In this document: positions 38,672-47,797 of the stretch, in pieces
Layout: each line of letters starts with the position of its first letter
How positions within the stretch are numbered: position 1 is the first letter of the stretch
NCBI RefSeq assembly: GCF_029167375.1
Contig: NZ_JARFTP010000004.1
Span: 124,001-188,000, forward strand
Source: Tsukamurella sp. 8F
Lineage (GTDB): Bacteria > Actinomycetota > Actinomycetes > Mycobacteriales > Mycobacteriaceae
DNA length: 64,000 nucleotides
Reading direction: 5' to 3'
Program-made: the position numbers and the translations under genes
The notes under the pieces: model-generated
Told to the model about the DNA's origin: nothing
Databases searched by the model: none
Seen by the model: only the letters and a program-made list of their open reading frames with translations

Positions 38672-40347
38672 CGTCCCACCTCCGCTCGGGCGTCGTGGAA
38701 CGCCCGTGGGATCGAGTCGATCAGGGCGCGCGTGTAGTCGCTGCGCGGATCGTCGAAGATCGCGTCCACTCGGCCGGACTCGCGGACCTCGCCGAGCTGG
38801 AGCACCGTCACCGTATCCGCGAACTGTCGCACCACACTCAGATCGTGCGAGATGAACAGATAGCTCAAGCCGAGCTTCGCCTGAAGGTCTGCGAGTACCT
38901 GCAGGATCTGTGCCTGCACCACCACATCCAGTGCCGAGGTCGGCTCATCGAGCACCAGCAGGTTCGGGCTGAGGCTCAGCGCACGGGCGATCGCGACGCG
39001 TTGCCGCTGGCCGCCCGAGAGCTGCCGGATGCTCCTGTGCGTGAACGATTCGTCCAGTCCCACCAGCGTGAGCAATTCGGCCGTCCGTTCGCGGCGTCGG
39101 TGCCGGTCGCCCACCCGGTAGCGGCGCAGCGGCTCGGACACCAGCCGCTCGACGGAGTACGTCGGATCGAGTGAGTTGAAGGGATTCTGGTACACCAGCT
39201 GGAGGTTGCGGCGGGCGTCGCGCAGGTGTCGCCGTCCAAGGTGCGCGATGTCTCGGTCCGCCACCCGGATCTCGCCCGCATCAGGCTCGATCAGGCGCAA
39301 GACGATCCTTGCCAGCGTGGACTTCCCGGACCCCGACTCGCCGACCAGCGCGTGGGTCCGCCCGGACTCGACGGACAACGACACCCCCTTGAGTGCCTCG
39401 GTGCGATTCTCCCCGCGTCCGTATGTCTTTCGTATGTTGGTTACCGTGAGCGCGTAGTCGTCGCCGGTGGCCGCGGGGCGCTGGGCTTTCGCCTGTGCGA
39501 ACCTGTCCAGGTTCAGGCTCGGGACATCGCCGATCAGCTCTCGCGTGTAGTCGGCCTTCGGATGTCGCAACACCTGCGTCGCCGAACCGTATTCGGCCAC
39601 CCTTCCCCGATCGAGCACCAACACCTCGTCCGCGCGTTCGGCGGCCAGGGACAGATCGTGGGTCACCAGGAGGACCGACAGGCCGTTGTCGGCCTTCAGT
39701 CGATCGAGCAGATCGAGGATCGTCCGCTGGATCGTCACGTCCAGCGCCGAGGTCGGCTCGTCCGCGACGATGAGATCGGGGTGCTGGGAGATGGCGATCG
39801 CGATCAAGACCCGCTGGAGCTGCCCACCCGACAGCTCGTGCGGGTACGAACGCAGCACGCGCTCGGGGTTCACGATGCCCACCGACGCGAGGAGACCCTC
39901 TGCCCGGTCTCGGTGCGCGCCGGTCCGGGTGTACTCCGGAAGACGCGAGGTCGCGAAGGCCTCATACACCTGACGGTCGATGCGCCGCACCGGATTCAGC
40001 GATGATGTGGGATCCTGGGGCACGTAGCCGATCCTGCGCCCCCGCAACGCTCGGAACCCACGTTCGCCGAGTGATGACACGCTCCGCCCGTCGAATGTCA
40101 CCATCCCCTCGACTCTCGCGCGGCCGTCGAGCAGTCGCAGGATCGCGTTCACCGCCGTGGACTTGCCCGAGCCGGATTCTCCGACGACAGCTACGGTCTC
40201 GCCACGGCGCACGCTCAGAGAGACGTCATCGACCGTAGCGGTCCGGCTGCGGCCGTATGTGACCCGGAGGTCGCGCACCGCGAGGAGTGGCGCCGACGCC
40301 CTGCCGGCACCGCCCGCGACGTCGACCTCTTCGAGTGTGGTGGTCAT
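38668..40347 (-). CDS. Dual-ATPase subunit of a dipeptide/oligopeptide-type ABC importer
   Basis: A 559-residue fusion of the DppD- and DppF-type ATPases. Each half has Walker A GESGSGKST, a signature (LSGGQLQRV; LSGGQRQRV) and Walker B (LIVADEPTSALD; LLVLDEPTSALD), so both sites look active. The C-terminal half keeps the PLY/NPFNSLDPTYSV and YTRALIDSIP features of this subfamily. It powers uptake through the two permeases encoded just upstream. It is separated from the permease stop by one base. Confidence 0.95.
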   Translation of the reverse strand: MTTTLEEVDVAGGAGRASAPLLAVRDLRVTYGRSRTATVDDVSLSVRRGETVAVVGESGSGKSTAVNAILRLLDGRARVEGMVTFDGRSVSSLGERGFRALRGRRIGYVPQDPTSSLNPVRRIDRQVYEAFATSRLPEYTRTGAHRDRAEGLLASVGIVNPERVLRSYPHELSGGQLQRVLIAIAISQHPDLIVADEPTSALDVTIQRTILDLLDRLKADNGLSVLLVTHDLSLAAERADEVLVLDRGRVAEYGSATQVLRHPKADYTRELIGDVPSLNLDRFAQAKAQRPAATGDDYALTVTNIRKTYGRGENRTEALKGVSLSVESGRTHALVGESGSGKSTLARIVLRLIEPDAGEIRVADRDIAHLGRRHLRDARRNLQLVYQNPFNSLDPTYSVERLVSEPLRRYRVGDRHRRRERTAELLTLVGLDESFTHRSIRQLSGGQRQRVAIARALSLSPNLLVLDEPTSALDVVVQAQILQVLADLQAKLGLSYLFISHDLSVVRQFADTVTVLQLGEVRESGRVDAIFDDPRSDYTRALIDSIPRAFHDARAEVGR

Positions 40348-40348
40348 G

Positions 40349-41215
40349 TCACTTCCTCCTACCTATCGACTTACTGAGTTGGTTGAGCGAGAGCACGGTC
40401 AGCACCATCACGACACCGGGTGCGACGACGAGCCACGGGAAGCTGTAGAAGAACGCCTTGCCGTCGGCCACCTGCAGCCCCCAGTCCGAAGCGGGGGGCG
40501 GGCTCCCGTAGCCGAGGAATGCCAGTCCGGAGATGTTGATGATCGCGATGCCGAACTGCAGCACGGTAAGCGCCAGGATCGGGCGGTAGGTGTTTGGCAA
40601 CACGTGCAGCAGTAGAATTTGTATCTTGTTGCCGCCCAGTAGATATGCGGACTCGACGAATGCCAGCGACTTGACGCGCAGGGTCTCGGATCTGCTCAGC
40701 CTCGCGAACACGGCCACCGACGAGGCTCCCACCGCGATTGCGGCGTTGGTGGTCGCGAAGCCCAGCGACACGACCACGATCACCGCCAGGAGGAAGGCGG
40801 GGATCGCTAGGAGGACGTCGATGAGGCGCCCCAGTGCCGCGTCGACGTACTCGCCGAAGAAGCCGGCGACCAGTCCCAGGAGACTGCCGATCACCAGGCC
40901 GATGGCCACAGCTACCAGCGAGGTGATCACCGCGGGACGTGTGCCGTAGACCACGCGCGCGAATACGTCCCGGCCCAGTTGGTCGGTGCCGAACGGATGC
41001 GCCACCGACGGAGCCTCGAACTGCTCGTGTGTGATGCCCACGTAAGGGCTGTGGTCTGTGAACAGCCCGGGTGCGACCGCCCACGCGACGACTACCAGGA
41101 CGATCAGGCCCGCGAGAAGCGAGAAGCCGTTCCGTGACCGGAGCGTGTCCAGGCGGAGTCGGGATAACGATGCGAACCCGGCGCTGCTGTCGGCGCCGTT
41201 GATCCGAGTGGTCAT
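40349..41215 (-). CDS. ABC importer permease, DppC type
   Basis: A 288-residue inner-membrane protein with about six segments. HPFGTDQLGRDVFARVVYGTR near residue 65 and the later SALGFATTNAAIAVGASS-like loop region fit DppC/OppC. The ATPase-contact EAA loop reads FVESAYLLGGNKIQILLLHVLPN. The start at 41215 overlaps the DppB-type stop by four bases. It forms the translocation channel with the gene at 41212-42225. Confidence 0.94.
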   Translation of the reverse strand: MTTRINGADSSAGFASLSRLRLDTLRSRNGFSLLAGLIVLVVVAWAVAPGLFTDHSPYVGITHEQFEAPSVAHPFGTDQLGRDVFARVVYGTRPAVITSLVAVAIGLVIGSLLGLVAGFFGEYVDAALGRLIDVLLAIPAFLLAVIVVVSLGFATTNAAIAVGASSVAVFARLSRSETLRVKSLAFVESAYLLGGNKIQILLLHVLPNTYRPILALTVLQFGIAIINISGLAFLGYGSPPPASDWGLQVADGKAFFYSFPWLVVAPGVVMVLTVLSLNQLSKSIGRRK

Positions 41216-42225
41216 CGCGCCGCCCCCGCCCGTCGCAGCCGCGGGTCGAGCACCGGATACACCAGGTCGACGACGAGATTGATCGCCAGGAAGATCAGCG
41301 CCGCGAGCGTCACGACGGCTTGCAGTACCGGCACGTCCTGGTCCGTCGCGGCGGTCTCGATCACCTTGCCCAGACCTGTCCGTCCGAACACGGCCTCGGT
41401 GATGATCGAGCCGCCCAGCAGATCGCCCACGATGATGGCCGAGATCGTCAGTGTGGGCAGGGCTGCGTTGGGCAGCCAGTGCCGTACGAACAGCGTGTAT
41501 CTGCTGATGCCCTTCGCGACGGCCACCGTCGAGTACTGCTCGTACCGGGCCCCGTCGAGAGCGCTGATGAAGATCTGAGCGATCGGCGCGGACACCGGCA
41601 CGGCCAGGGTGATCGCGGGATAGATCAGGGTGCTGACTGCGCTGTAGTCGACTATCGAGAACCAGCGCAGGCGGAACGAGAACACCGCGATCACTAGTAG
41701 ACCGATCAGGAAGTTGGGCGCGGACAGGAACAGCGAGGGGAAGGCGCGCAGCACCCCGCCCCCGAACCGCGCCGGCAGGTAGCACGCACCGAGCGAGATC
41801 GCGAAGGCCAGGACGAGGGCGATACCGAAGGCGGCGGCCGCCAGCCCGAGCGTGGACGGCAGCCCGGACAGCACGACGGCCCAAACCGGCCGCCCGGCGT
41901 CCAGAGACAGGCCCCAGTCGGCGTGGAACAGGAGGCGCTGCAACGCGTACCACAGCTGTGACCAGACCGGGCGGTTCAGGTGGTAGTACGCCAGGAGATC
42001 CTGGACCTGCTGCTCGGTGTAGCCGGCCTCGGGATTACGGAGACGGGCTTCGACGGGGTCGCCGGGGAGGATGGTGACGATGACGAACACCAGCACGTAG
42101 ACCAGGACCGCTGCGACGATGGCCTGGCCTATCCGGGAGAGGACGTAGTTCCGACCGTAGGACGCGCTGATGGTGCGGCCGGACCGGGCGAGCCGAAATC
42201 TGCGGGGGGCGAGCACACCGGTCAT
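41212..42225 (-). CDS. ABC importer permease, DppB type
   Basis: A 337-residue permease with an N-terminal membrane segment (VAAVLVYVLVFVIVTILPGDP), a periplasmic loop with LNRPVWSQLWYALQRLL, and the EAA loop YSTVAVAKGISRYTLFVRHWLPN. The start at 42225 was chosen because it lies one base after the binding-protein stop (TGACATG). It is part of the tauD-SBP-permeases-ATPase-SfnB operon. Confidence 0.94.
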   Translation of the reverse strand: MTGVLAPRRFRLARSGRTISASYGRNYVLSRIGQAIVAAVLVYVLVFVIVTILPGDPVEARLRNPEAGYTEQQVQDLLAYYHLNRPVWSQLWYALQRLLFHADWGLSLDAGRPVWAVVLSGLPSTLGLAAAAFGIALVLAFAISLGACYLPARFGGGVLRAFPSLFLSAPNFLIGLLVIAVFSFRLRWFSIVDYSAVSTLIYPAITLAVPVSAPIAQIFISALDGARYEQYSTVAVAKGISRYTLFVRHWLPNAALPTLTISAIIVGDLLGGSIITEAVFGRTGLGKVIETAATDQDVPVLQAVVTLAALIFLAINLVVDLVYPVLDPRLRRAGAAR

Positions 42226-42226
42226 G

Positions 42227-43873
42227 TCAGGCGTCCAACCATGCGTCGTAGAGCTGGATACGGGGGTACCCGTCATAGGTGATTCCCTGCAGGTTCCCCG
42301 CGGCCGCGAAGTTCTGGGGGAATTCGTGAACCGGGATGAAATATGCGTTGTCGATGACGAACTCCTGTAGCCGAGCCGCAAGCGCGTAGGCTTCCTGATC
42401 CGTCTGTGCGGCGGTGATCTGTGTGAGCAACTGGTCCATGCGGCCGCCCGGCGGGGCGTCGAACTGGTCCTGTTGGCCGGTGTCCCACCACCGCCACAGG
42501 AACGTGGGGTATGCGGCCCCCCAATGGATCTCGTACAGCGGCGGCGGCGGTTCGAGATTCGGTGCGGTGACCGTGTTGTAGTTGTCGTAGTCGACGTTCT
42601 TGAGAGTCAGTTTGATGCCCACCTTCTGCCACTGTTGCGCGATCAGCGTGAGGTCGGACTTCGAAGTAGTGATGAACACGGACGGATATTCGAGCAGCTC
42701 GAGTGTCTGTCCGTCGCGCGTGCGGTAGCCGTCCTCGTCGCGCCCCGTCCAGCCCGCCTCGTCGAGCAGCCGGTTCGCCAGATCCGGGTCGTACGAGAAC
42801 TTCTCGTAGAGATCGATGCCCCAGGGCGTCGCTCGGTTGAGCGGGCCCTGCGCCACCTTCCAGTTCGGCGGGTACAGGGTATCCACGATCTGCTGCCGGT
42901 CCACGGCCCGCGTGAGTGCCTGGCGGACTCTGAGATCGTCGACGTGCGGGGCCGTGATCCGGATGTGTAGGCCCCATACGCTGCCCGGCCCGAAAGCATC
43001 GATCACGTGGAACCCCTTCTTCGCCAGTCCCACCTCCGCGCTCGGCTGTGGGTAGTGGATGATCTGCGCCTGGCCGGATTCGAGTGCACCCACCCGCAAT
43101 TCGTCTTCCGTGAGCTGTTGGATGGTGATCTTGTCCAGATAAGCGGGGCCGGAGTGCTTCGCGTCGAGGCGCGGCCAGGCGTAGTCGTCGCGGCGCTGCA
43201 GGATCACCTCCTTGCTCGGCGTCCACGACTGCACGGTCCACGGTCCAGTGGCGTGTGTGTTGCTCAGATCGGACTGCTCGGCCAGGGGCAGCGCGATCGT
43301 GGCGGGCGCGAGTATCGCCGTGGTGGACGAGCCCGCGAGATGCCTGATGAAGGCGGGGAACGGATCTCTCAGACTCACCTCGACCTCGTACTCGTCGACC
43401 GCGACGGCCCGTTGGTAGCTCTGCGGCAGGTTCGCGACGCGGGGAATGGCGCGTTTTGTGTCGCCGAGCCCGAACAGGTCCAGGTTCTTGGCCACGGCAT
43501 CGGCGTTCAGCACCTCGCCATTGGAGAAGGTCACGCCCGTGCGAATGCCGATGGAGAACTTCGTGAAGTCGGAGTTGGCAGTGAAACCGGTCGCCAGATG
43601 GGGCAGCAGTTCGCTCTTCTCGTTGACGTAGAAGAGGTATTCGACGAACAGCGCCCAGTACTGCAGGGCGTGCCACGAACCGATCTGCTGTTGCTGGTAA
43701 CCCGGATTCACCATCGCGTTGAGGTAGACGATCTCGCCGCCGGTGCGGGGGCCCGACGTGCCGGACGCCCGTGGCCGCGGCGAGCCGCCGCCGGCACACG
43801 CCGCCAACACGCCGGATCCCACTGCTGCGGCACCGAGGCCGATGAAGGCGCGACGGGTGAAATCATGTGTCAT
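42227..43873 (-). CDS. Dipeptide-type ABC substrate-binding lipoprotein
   Basis: A 548-residue family 5 solute-binding protein. The leader begins DFTRRAFIGLGAAAVGSGVL and ends with lipobox LAAC, so it is exported (possibly by Tat, because of the RR pair) and lipid-anchored. The mature chain shows FTKFSIGIRTGVTFSNGEVL and RVRQALTRAVDRQQIVDTL, typical of peptide/nickel-binding proteins. In this family the ligands include peptides, nickel and sulfonated compounds; the neighbours make an organosulfur ligand likely here. Confidence 0.93.
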   Translation of the reverse strand: MTHDFTRRAFIGLGAAAVGSGVLAACAGGGSPRPRASGTSGPRTGGEIVYLNAMVNPGYQQQQIGSWHALQYWALFVEYLFYVNEKSELLPHLATGFTANSDFTKFSIGIRTGVTFSNGEVLNADAVAKNLDLFGLGDTKRAIPRVANLPQSYQRAVAVDEYEVEVSLRDPFPAFIRHLAGSSTTAILAPATIALPLAEQSDLSNTHATGPWTVQSWTPSKEVILQRRDDYAWPRLDAKHSGPAYLDKITIQQLTEDELRVGALESGQAQIIHYPQPSAEVGLAKKGFHVIDAFGPGSVWGLHIRITAPHVDDLRVRQALTRAVDRQQIVDTLYPPNWKVAQGPLNRATPWGIDLYEKFSYDPDLANRLLDEAGWTGRDEDGYRTRDGQTLELLEYPSVFITTSKSDLTLIAQQWQKVGIKLTLKNVDYDNYNTVTAPNLEPPPPLYEIHWGAAYPTFLWRWWDTGQQDQFDAPPGGRMDQLLTQITAAQTDQEAYALAARLQEFVIDNAYFIPVHEFPQNFAAAGNLQGITYDGYPRIQLYDAWLDA

Positions 43874-43943
43874 GAACGGGATCGTTTCCTTGATTCGAGG
43901 TGTGCCGCGGTGCTCACGCGCCGGGAGCCTGGACGGATAGGTC

Positions 43944-44876
43944 TCAGGAGCCGTAGAAGGCCTCGCCCGAGACCTGCTCCGACTGCCGGCCGTCGACGCC
44001 CCGCGGGACGTCGCCCTCGAGCGTGACCCGGTACAGCACCCGATCGTGCCCGAGATGGCCCGCGTCGGAGATCGCCAGATGGGCGGTGGCGCGGTTGTCC
44101 CAGAACGCGACACTGCCGGGCTCCCACTTGAAGCGGACGGTGTATTCGGTGCGAGTCGCCTCCTCCCACAGCAGCGACAGGATGCGTTCGCTCTGCGAGG
44201 GGCTCAGGCCGCGGACCTCCCGCGCGCCGCGCGTGAAGCCGGGGCTGACGAACAGCGCCCGCTCGCCGGTATCGGGGTGCACTCGCACGGCGGGATGGTA
44301 CGAGACCAGGTTGGTCTCGCGGACCTTGCGTTCGCGCTGGCTGCCACTGGCTGCGCGCGTCGTGAACTGGTGCCGGATGTCGAGGCGGTCCACGAAGTCG
44401 CGAAGGTCCTTCGGCAGGTTCTCGTATGCCGCGACCAGGTTGGTCCACGCGGTGTCACCACCGTACGGCGGGAGGATGTGCGCGCGCAGGATCGACGCGG
44501 CGGGCGGGTTGACGAGGGCGGTGACATCGGTGTGCCAGCTGCTGTCGTAGGACGTGCGCTTGCGGCCGAGATTCGTCTCGTAACGGCGGCTGTCGATGGG
44601 CAGTATCTCTGGGAAGCCCTCCGGCGGATCCTCCTCGTGCGGGTGCGCGGGCGTGACCCTCCCGAAGAGTCGGGCGAACGCGATCTGGTCCGCGTGGCCG
44701 ATGTCCTGACCCCGGAAGAACACGACCTTGTGGCGGTGCAGTGCTGAGCGGATCTCGTCCACCACGGCGGGTTCGATCGTCCCCCGGAGATCGACGCCGC
44801 TGATCTCGGCGCCGATGTATCCGGCGAGCGGCGTGACGTCCAGGCCCAGGCTGGTGCTGTCCTCGAGTTCGGTCAT
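43944..44876 (-). CDS. tauD: TauD/TfdA-family Fe(II)/2-oxoglutarate dioxygenase
   Basis: A 310-residue protein with the facial triad H115, D117 (WHTDV) and H266 (ATAHLAI), and the 2-oxoglutarate-binding Arg near the C-terminus (LYRVTLEGDVPRG). TauD releases sulfite from taurine; relatives act on alkyl sulfonates or sulfate esters. It is the first gene of the minus-strand operon that also encodes the importer and the SfnB-like enzyme. The start at 44876 follows a GGAG-like site and matches the TauD N-terminus (DVTPLAGYIGAEISGVDL). The exact substrate is inferred only. Confidence 0.9.
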   Translation of the reverse strand: MTELEDSTSLGLDVTPLAGYIGAEISGVDLRGTIEPAVVDEIRSALHRHKVVFFRGQDIGHADQIAFARLFGRVTPAHPHEEDPPEGFPEILPIDSRRYETNLGRKRTSYDSSWHTDVTALVNPPAASILRAHILPPYGGDTAWTNLVAAYENLPKDLRDFVDRLDIRHQFTTRAASGSQRERKVRETNLVSYHPAVRVHPDTGERALFVSPGFTRGAREVRGLSPSQSERILSLLWEEATRTEYTVRFKWEPGSVAFWDNRATAHLAISDAGHLGHDRVLYRVTLEGDVPRGVDGRQSEQVSGEAFYGS

Positions 44877-45183
44877 GGTGGCTCCTGAAGGATTGCGCGA
44901 GATGTGATTCGGCGATGCGCCTCGCGAACTCGGAGGCGACGTCACTCAGAGTCGAGCTACGGTCCCGTGCGAACAACCATGTTCTTCTACCGGATTTCTT
45001 CAGCGGTCCTTAATCGGCGCCGGCTGTTGCGCCCGCGTCACACCCGGCGGGGCCACCCCCGAGGATTTCGCCCGCCGAGATTCCTGCCTCGAATCAGATG
45101 AAACTGCAGCGCAGCGGACACTTCTCGGTGCACACCCGACTTTCGGCACCGCATCGCGCACCCGTTGGTGGGATCATCTACAC
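44877..45183. promoter_or_regulatory. Divergent tauD / LysR control region
   Basis: This gap has no protein gene that I can support. It carries a 14-bp inverted repeat GAACA-ACCA-TGTTC (44971-44984) about 95 bp upstream of tauD, a good candidate for a regulator site, and an AT-rich patch at 44981-45015 that may hold the tauD promoter. The Cys leader ORF begins at 45184. Confidence 0.45.
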
Positions 45184-45258
45184 ATGGTTGCGGAACGGCT
45201 TTTCGGTCGACGATACGTCGATCTCATGCGCGACCGCAGCGCGATCTGTTGCCGCTGA
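45184..45258 (+). CDS. Cys-rich leader peptide, probable attenuator of the LysR gene
   Basis: A 24-codon ORF whose product contains GRRYVDLMR (residues 8-16) and ends AICCR. The RRxVDLxR core with terminal cysteines is the hallmark of the small leader peptides that precede sulfur-metabolism genes in actinobacteria. In mycobacteria such peptides act as cysteine-responsive attenuators, ribosome pausing at the Cys codons controlling expression downstream. It lies 149 bp upstream of the LysR start on the same strand. No ribosome binding site is evident, which fits leaderless translation. Confidence 0.75.
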   Translation: MVAERLFGRRYVDLMRDRSAICCR

Positions 45259-45407
45259 ACCCGCGCCACCGGCCGGCTGTCGTAGCCGTGCATCACCACC
45301 GATCGGCCGCATGCGTTCTCGTGTGTCGGTCCACCAAGAGGTCAGTACGACCACCAACGACTACCCCGATGCCCGATCTGGGCGCCGACCCCCGAGGGGC
45401 GAGACTG

Positions 45408-46334
45408 ATGCTGGACCTGCGCCGGATGTCCCTGCTGTGCGACCTCGCCGAAGTCGGCTCGGTGACCGCCGTCGCCGAACGCCGATCGATCACGAGTTCA
45501 GCTGTATCGCAACAGCTTAGGGTGCTCGAAGACGAGGTCGGGGCAGTCCTCCTGCGGCGAGAGGGGCGCACGTTGGGGCTGACGCCCAGCGGACTGGTGT
45601 TGGTGGAGCACGCACGGCGGGTTCTGAAGGCGGTCGATGAGACGTTGAGTGCGGTTGCGGCGACGCGTGATCGGGCGGCGGGCCGGGTCGCGGTGGCTTC
45701 GTTCAACATGGGGATCCCGTTGCTGGCGGTACCACTCATGCGCAGGCTCCGGATCGCGGAACCCGGCATCCGGGTCGAGGTGCAGCAGCAGACGAGCCCG
45801 GCGTCCTTGCGGTTGTTGCGCCGAGGCGAGGTGGATATCGCTGTCACCTGCAGCTATGACTTTCTCGGGCACGAGGTACTTGGCGGGCTGACAAGCGAGA
45901 CACTGATTTTCGAGCCATTGGTGCTGCTGGCGCCCGCGCAATGGCGACAACGTGTGCGCACCGGGGGGCTGGCGGCGCTCGCCGAAGCGCCTTGGGTGAC
46001 GGGCCCGCCCGACAGCGGGCTGGGCGTCGCGGTCACTCGGTTGGCGAATGACACCGGCTTCACGGCGCGCGTCGCGCATCGGCTCGTCGGAGCGCAGAAC
46101 ATCTGCGAGGTGGCGGCCACGGAGGTCGCCGCGGCCGTCGTGCCGCTGCTCGCTGTCCCGGATCGGTTGGCGGGCCTGATAGTGCCCGGCGTAGACCTCG
46201 GTACCCGCACGATCAGCGCAGTCGTTCGGGACGGCCGGCGCGCCGATCCTACGATGACGTCTGTCCTGCACACGCTTGGGGCGATCGCCGACGAGGCGCT
46301 TGCCGGATCCGCCGAGTGGAGCGTCGCATCCTGA
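45408..46334 (+). CDS. LysR-family regulator of the organosulfur cluster
   Basis: A 308-residue LTTR: HTH LRRMSLLCDLAEVGSVTAVA, then SSAVSQQLRVLEDEVGAVLL and LTPSGLVLVEHARRVL, followed by a typical effector domain. The start at 45408 gives the normal LysR N-terminus; an ATG at 45369 would add 13 residues. It diverges from tauD and is preceded by the Cys leader, so it probably controls the cluster in response to sulfur supply. It converges with the PQQ-like gene. Confidence 0.92.
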   Translation: MLDLRRMSLLCDLAEVGSVTAVAERRSITSSAVSQQLRVLEDEVGAVLLRREGRTLGLTPSGLVLVEHARRVLKAVDETLSAVAATRDRAAGRVAVASFNMGIPLLAVPLMRRLRIAEPGIRVEVQQQTSPASLRLLRRGEVDIAVTCSYDFLGHEVLGGLTSETLIFEPLVLLAPAQWRQRVRTGGLAALAEAPWVTGPPDSGLGVAVTRLANDTGFTARVAHRLVGAQNICEVAATEVAAAVVPLLAVPDRLAGLIVPGVDLGTRTISAVVRDGRRADPTMTSVLHTLGAIADEALAGSAEWSVAS

Positions 46335-46355
46335 GTCGCAGTGGTCGGCACCGGA

Positions 46356-47693
46356 TCAGTCGGCGCGGATCCCGTCGCCGATCTTCTTACCGCTCGTGAA
46401 CGCGTATACGTCGCCCGAGTCCGATACGGTCACGAGCTCGCCGCCCGGTCCGATCGCGACGCCCGACGTGGACTTCACGGTGCCGGGGAGATCGAAGGTG
46501 CGCGTCGTGTCGCCGCTGTCGGTGCGGAACTCGATGAGCTTGGTGTTCCCGCCGCCCCAGTCGCGGACGACGGTGTACCCGGTCCCGCCGCGCACCTGCG
46601 CGGGAACCGACACGTTGGCGACGTCGGTGCGCCGGAACAGCTCGCGCGCGGAGCCACCGTCGTCGTGCAGCCCGATCAGCGGTGCGCGCGACGTCGCGCC
46701 CGCGGCGAGGACGATGTCGCCCGACGGGGACACCGACGGCGCGAGTTTCGTCGAGTACCCGGTGTCGTACGACCACTTGGTCTTGCCGCCGTCCGCGTCG
46801 ACCGCGAGCAGCTTCCCGCCGCGGGTGTTGACGTAGAGCGTCCGCGAGTCTGCGGACAGGACCGGCGAACCCCACGGGTCGTCATCGATATCCGTGCGCT
46901 CCCATGCGATACGGATCGTATTGAGCCCGTTCACTTTTCCGTAGTCGAATGCGACCAGGTCGGAGCGCTTGGCGCCGTCCCGTCGAACGACGACATAGGC
47001 GCGGCTGCGCGCCGTGTCGACCGCGGGGGGCGCGGAGACCGGGCAGCCGGGTCCGGCGTCGGGGCAGTCTCCGAGGCCGTCTGCGTTATCCGTGACCGTC
47101 TTGTTCGGGACCAGCCCGTACGACGGGCCGAGTGGTTCGCCGCTGTGTGTGTCGAGCACCAGGACCTGCCCGATGTGCGTGACGACCAGTAGCTCGCGGG
47201 CCCCACCGAACTTCAGCCACAGTGGATCGCCCGATACGGGGCGGCGCCAGCGGATCTGGTTCGCCGAGTCGGGGGAGATCACCCAGCCGGGATTGCCCAT
47301 GTAGCTGTAGTCGAACTGGTCGACCAGGGGCGTCTGCAGCTCGACACCCACACCGTCGCGCCGGCAGTAGACCTTGCGCCCGACGGTGATCTCCAGCATG
47401 AAGGTCGTGCAGCCGCTCGGGGTCTTCGCCGTGACCGAGGTGTAGCCGCGGTTGGTGATCGAAGGGGGTGCCAGATTGGTTCCGCCCAGGGGGCGCGTCC
47501 AAGCGGGCACCAACGTCTTGGCGGCGTTCAGGTCGGCATACGACGAGTTGTGGCCGTTGCCGCCCATGCCGGGCCAGACGGCGGAGTCGTTCGCGTCGAC
47601 CCAGGAGGTGTCCGGGCTGCATGCGGCCAGCACCGCAGCCGCGGCGGCGATCGCCACCGCCACGCGGCCGCGCGCCCACGGTCTCACCACCAT
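46356..47693 (-). CDS. PQQ-like beta-propeller lipoprotein (Rv3035-like)
   Basis: A 445-residue exported protein: signal peptide with lipobox VLAAC near residue 25, then WD40/PQQ-type repeats (YVNTRGGKLLAVDADGGKTKW and LVTVSDSGDVYAF are typical blades). No PQQ-dependent dehydrogenase catalytic residues are obvious, so a structural or binding role is likely. It corresponds to M. tuberculosis Rv3035, next to the Rv3034c-like acyltransferase. The ATG at 47693 is preferred over 47726 because it starts directly before the signal peptide. Confidence 0.85.
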   Translation of the reverse strand: MVVRPWARGRVAVAIAAAAAVLAACSPDTSWVDANDSAVWPGMGGNGHNSSYADLNAAKTLVPAWTRPLGGTNLAPPSITNRGYTSVTAKTPSGCTTFMLEITVGRKVYCRRDGVGVELQTPLVDQFDYSYMGNPGWVISPDSANQIRWRRPVSGDPLWLKFGGARELLVVTHIGQVLVLDTHSGEPLGPSYGLVPNKTVTDNADGLGDCPDAGPGCPVSAPPAVDTARSRAYVVVRRDGAKRSDLVAFDYGKVNGLNTIRIAWERTDIDDDPWGSPVLSADSRTLYVNTRGGKLLAVDADGGKTKWSYDTGYSTKLAPSVSPSGDIVLAAGATSRAPLIGLHDDGGSARELFRRTDVANVSVPAQVRGGTGYTVVRDWGGGNTKLIEFRTDSGDTTRTFDLPGTVKSTSGVAIGPGGELVTVSDSGDVYAFTSGKKIGDGIRAD

Positions 47694-47797
47694 CACACTC
47701 CTTCTTCGCGTCAGCGCCCTAGACACTATCGCGACAGCCCGGCCGTCCCCCCAGGCGCGCCACGGCCCCGGTGCGGCGTCGCCTAATGTTGATGCCC

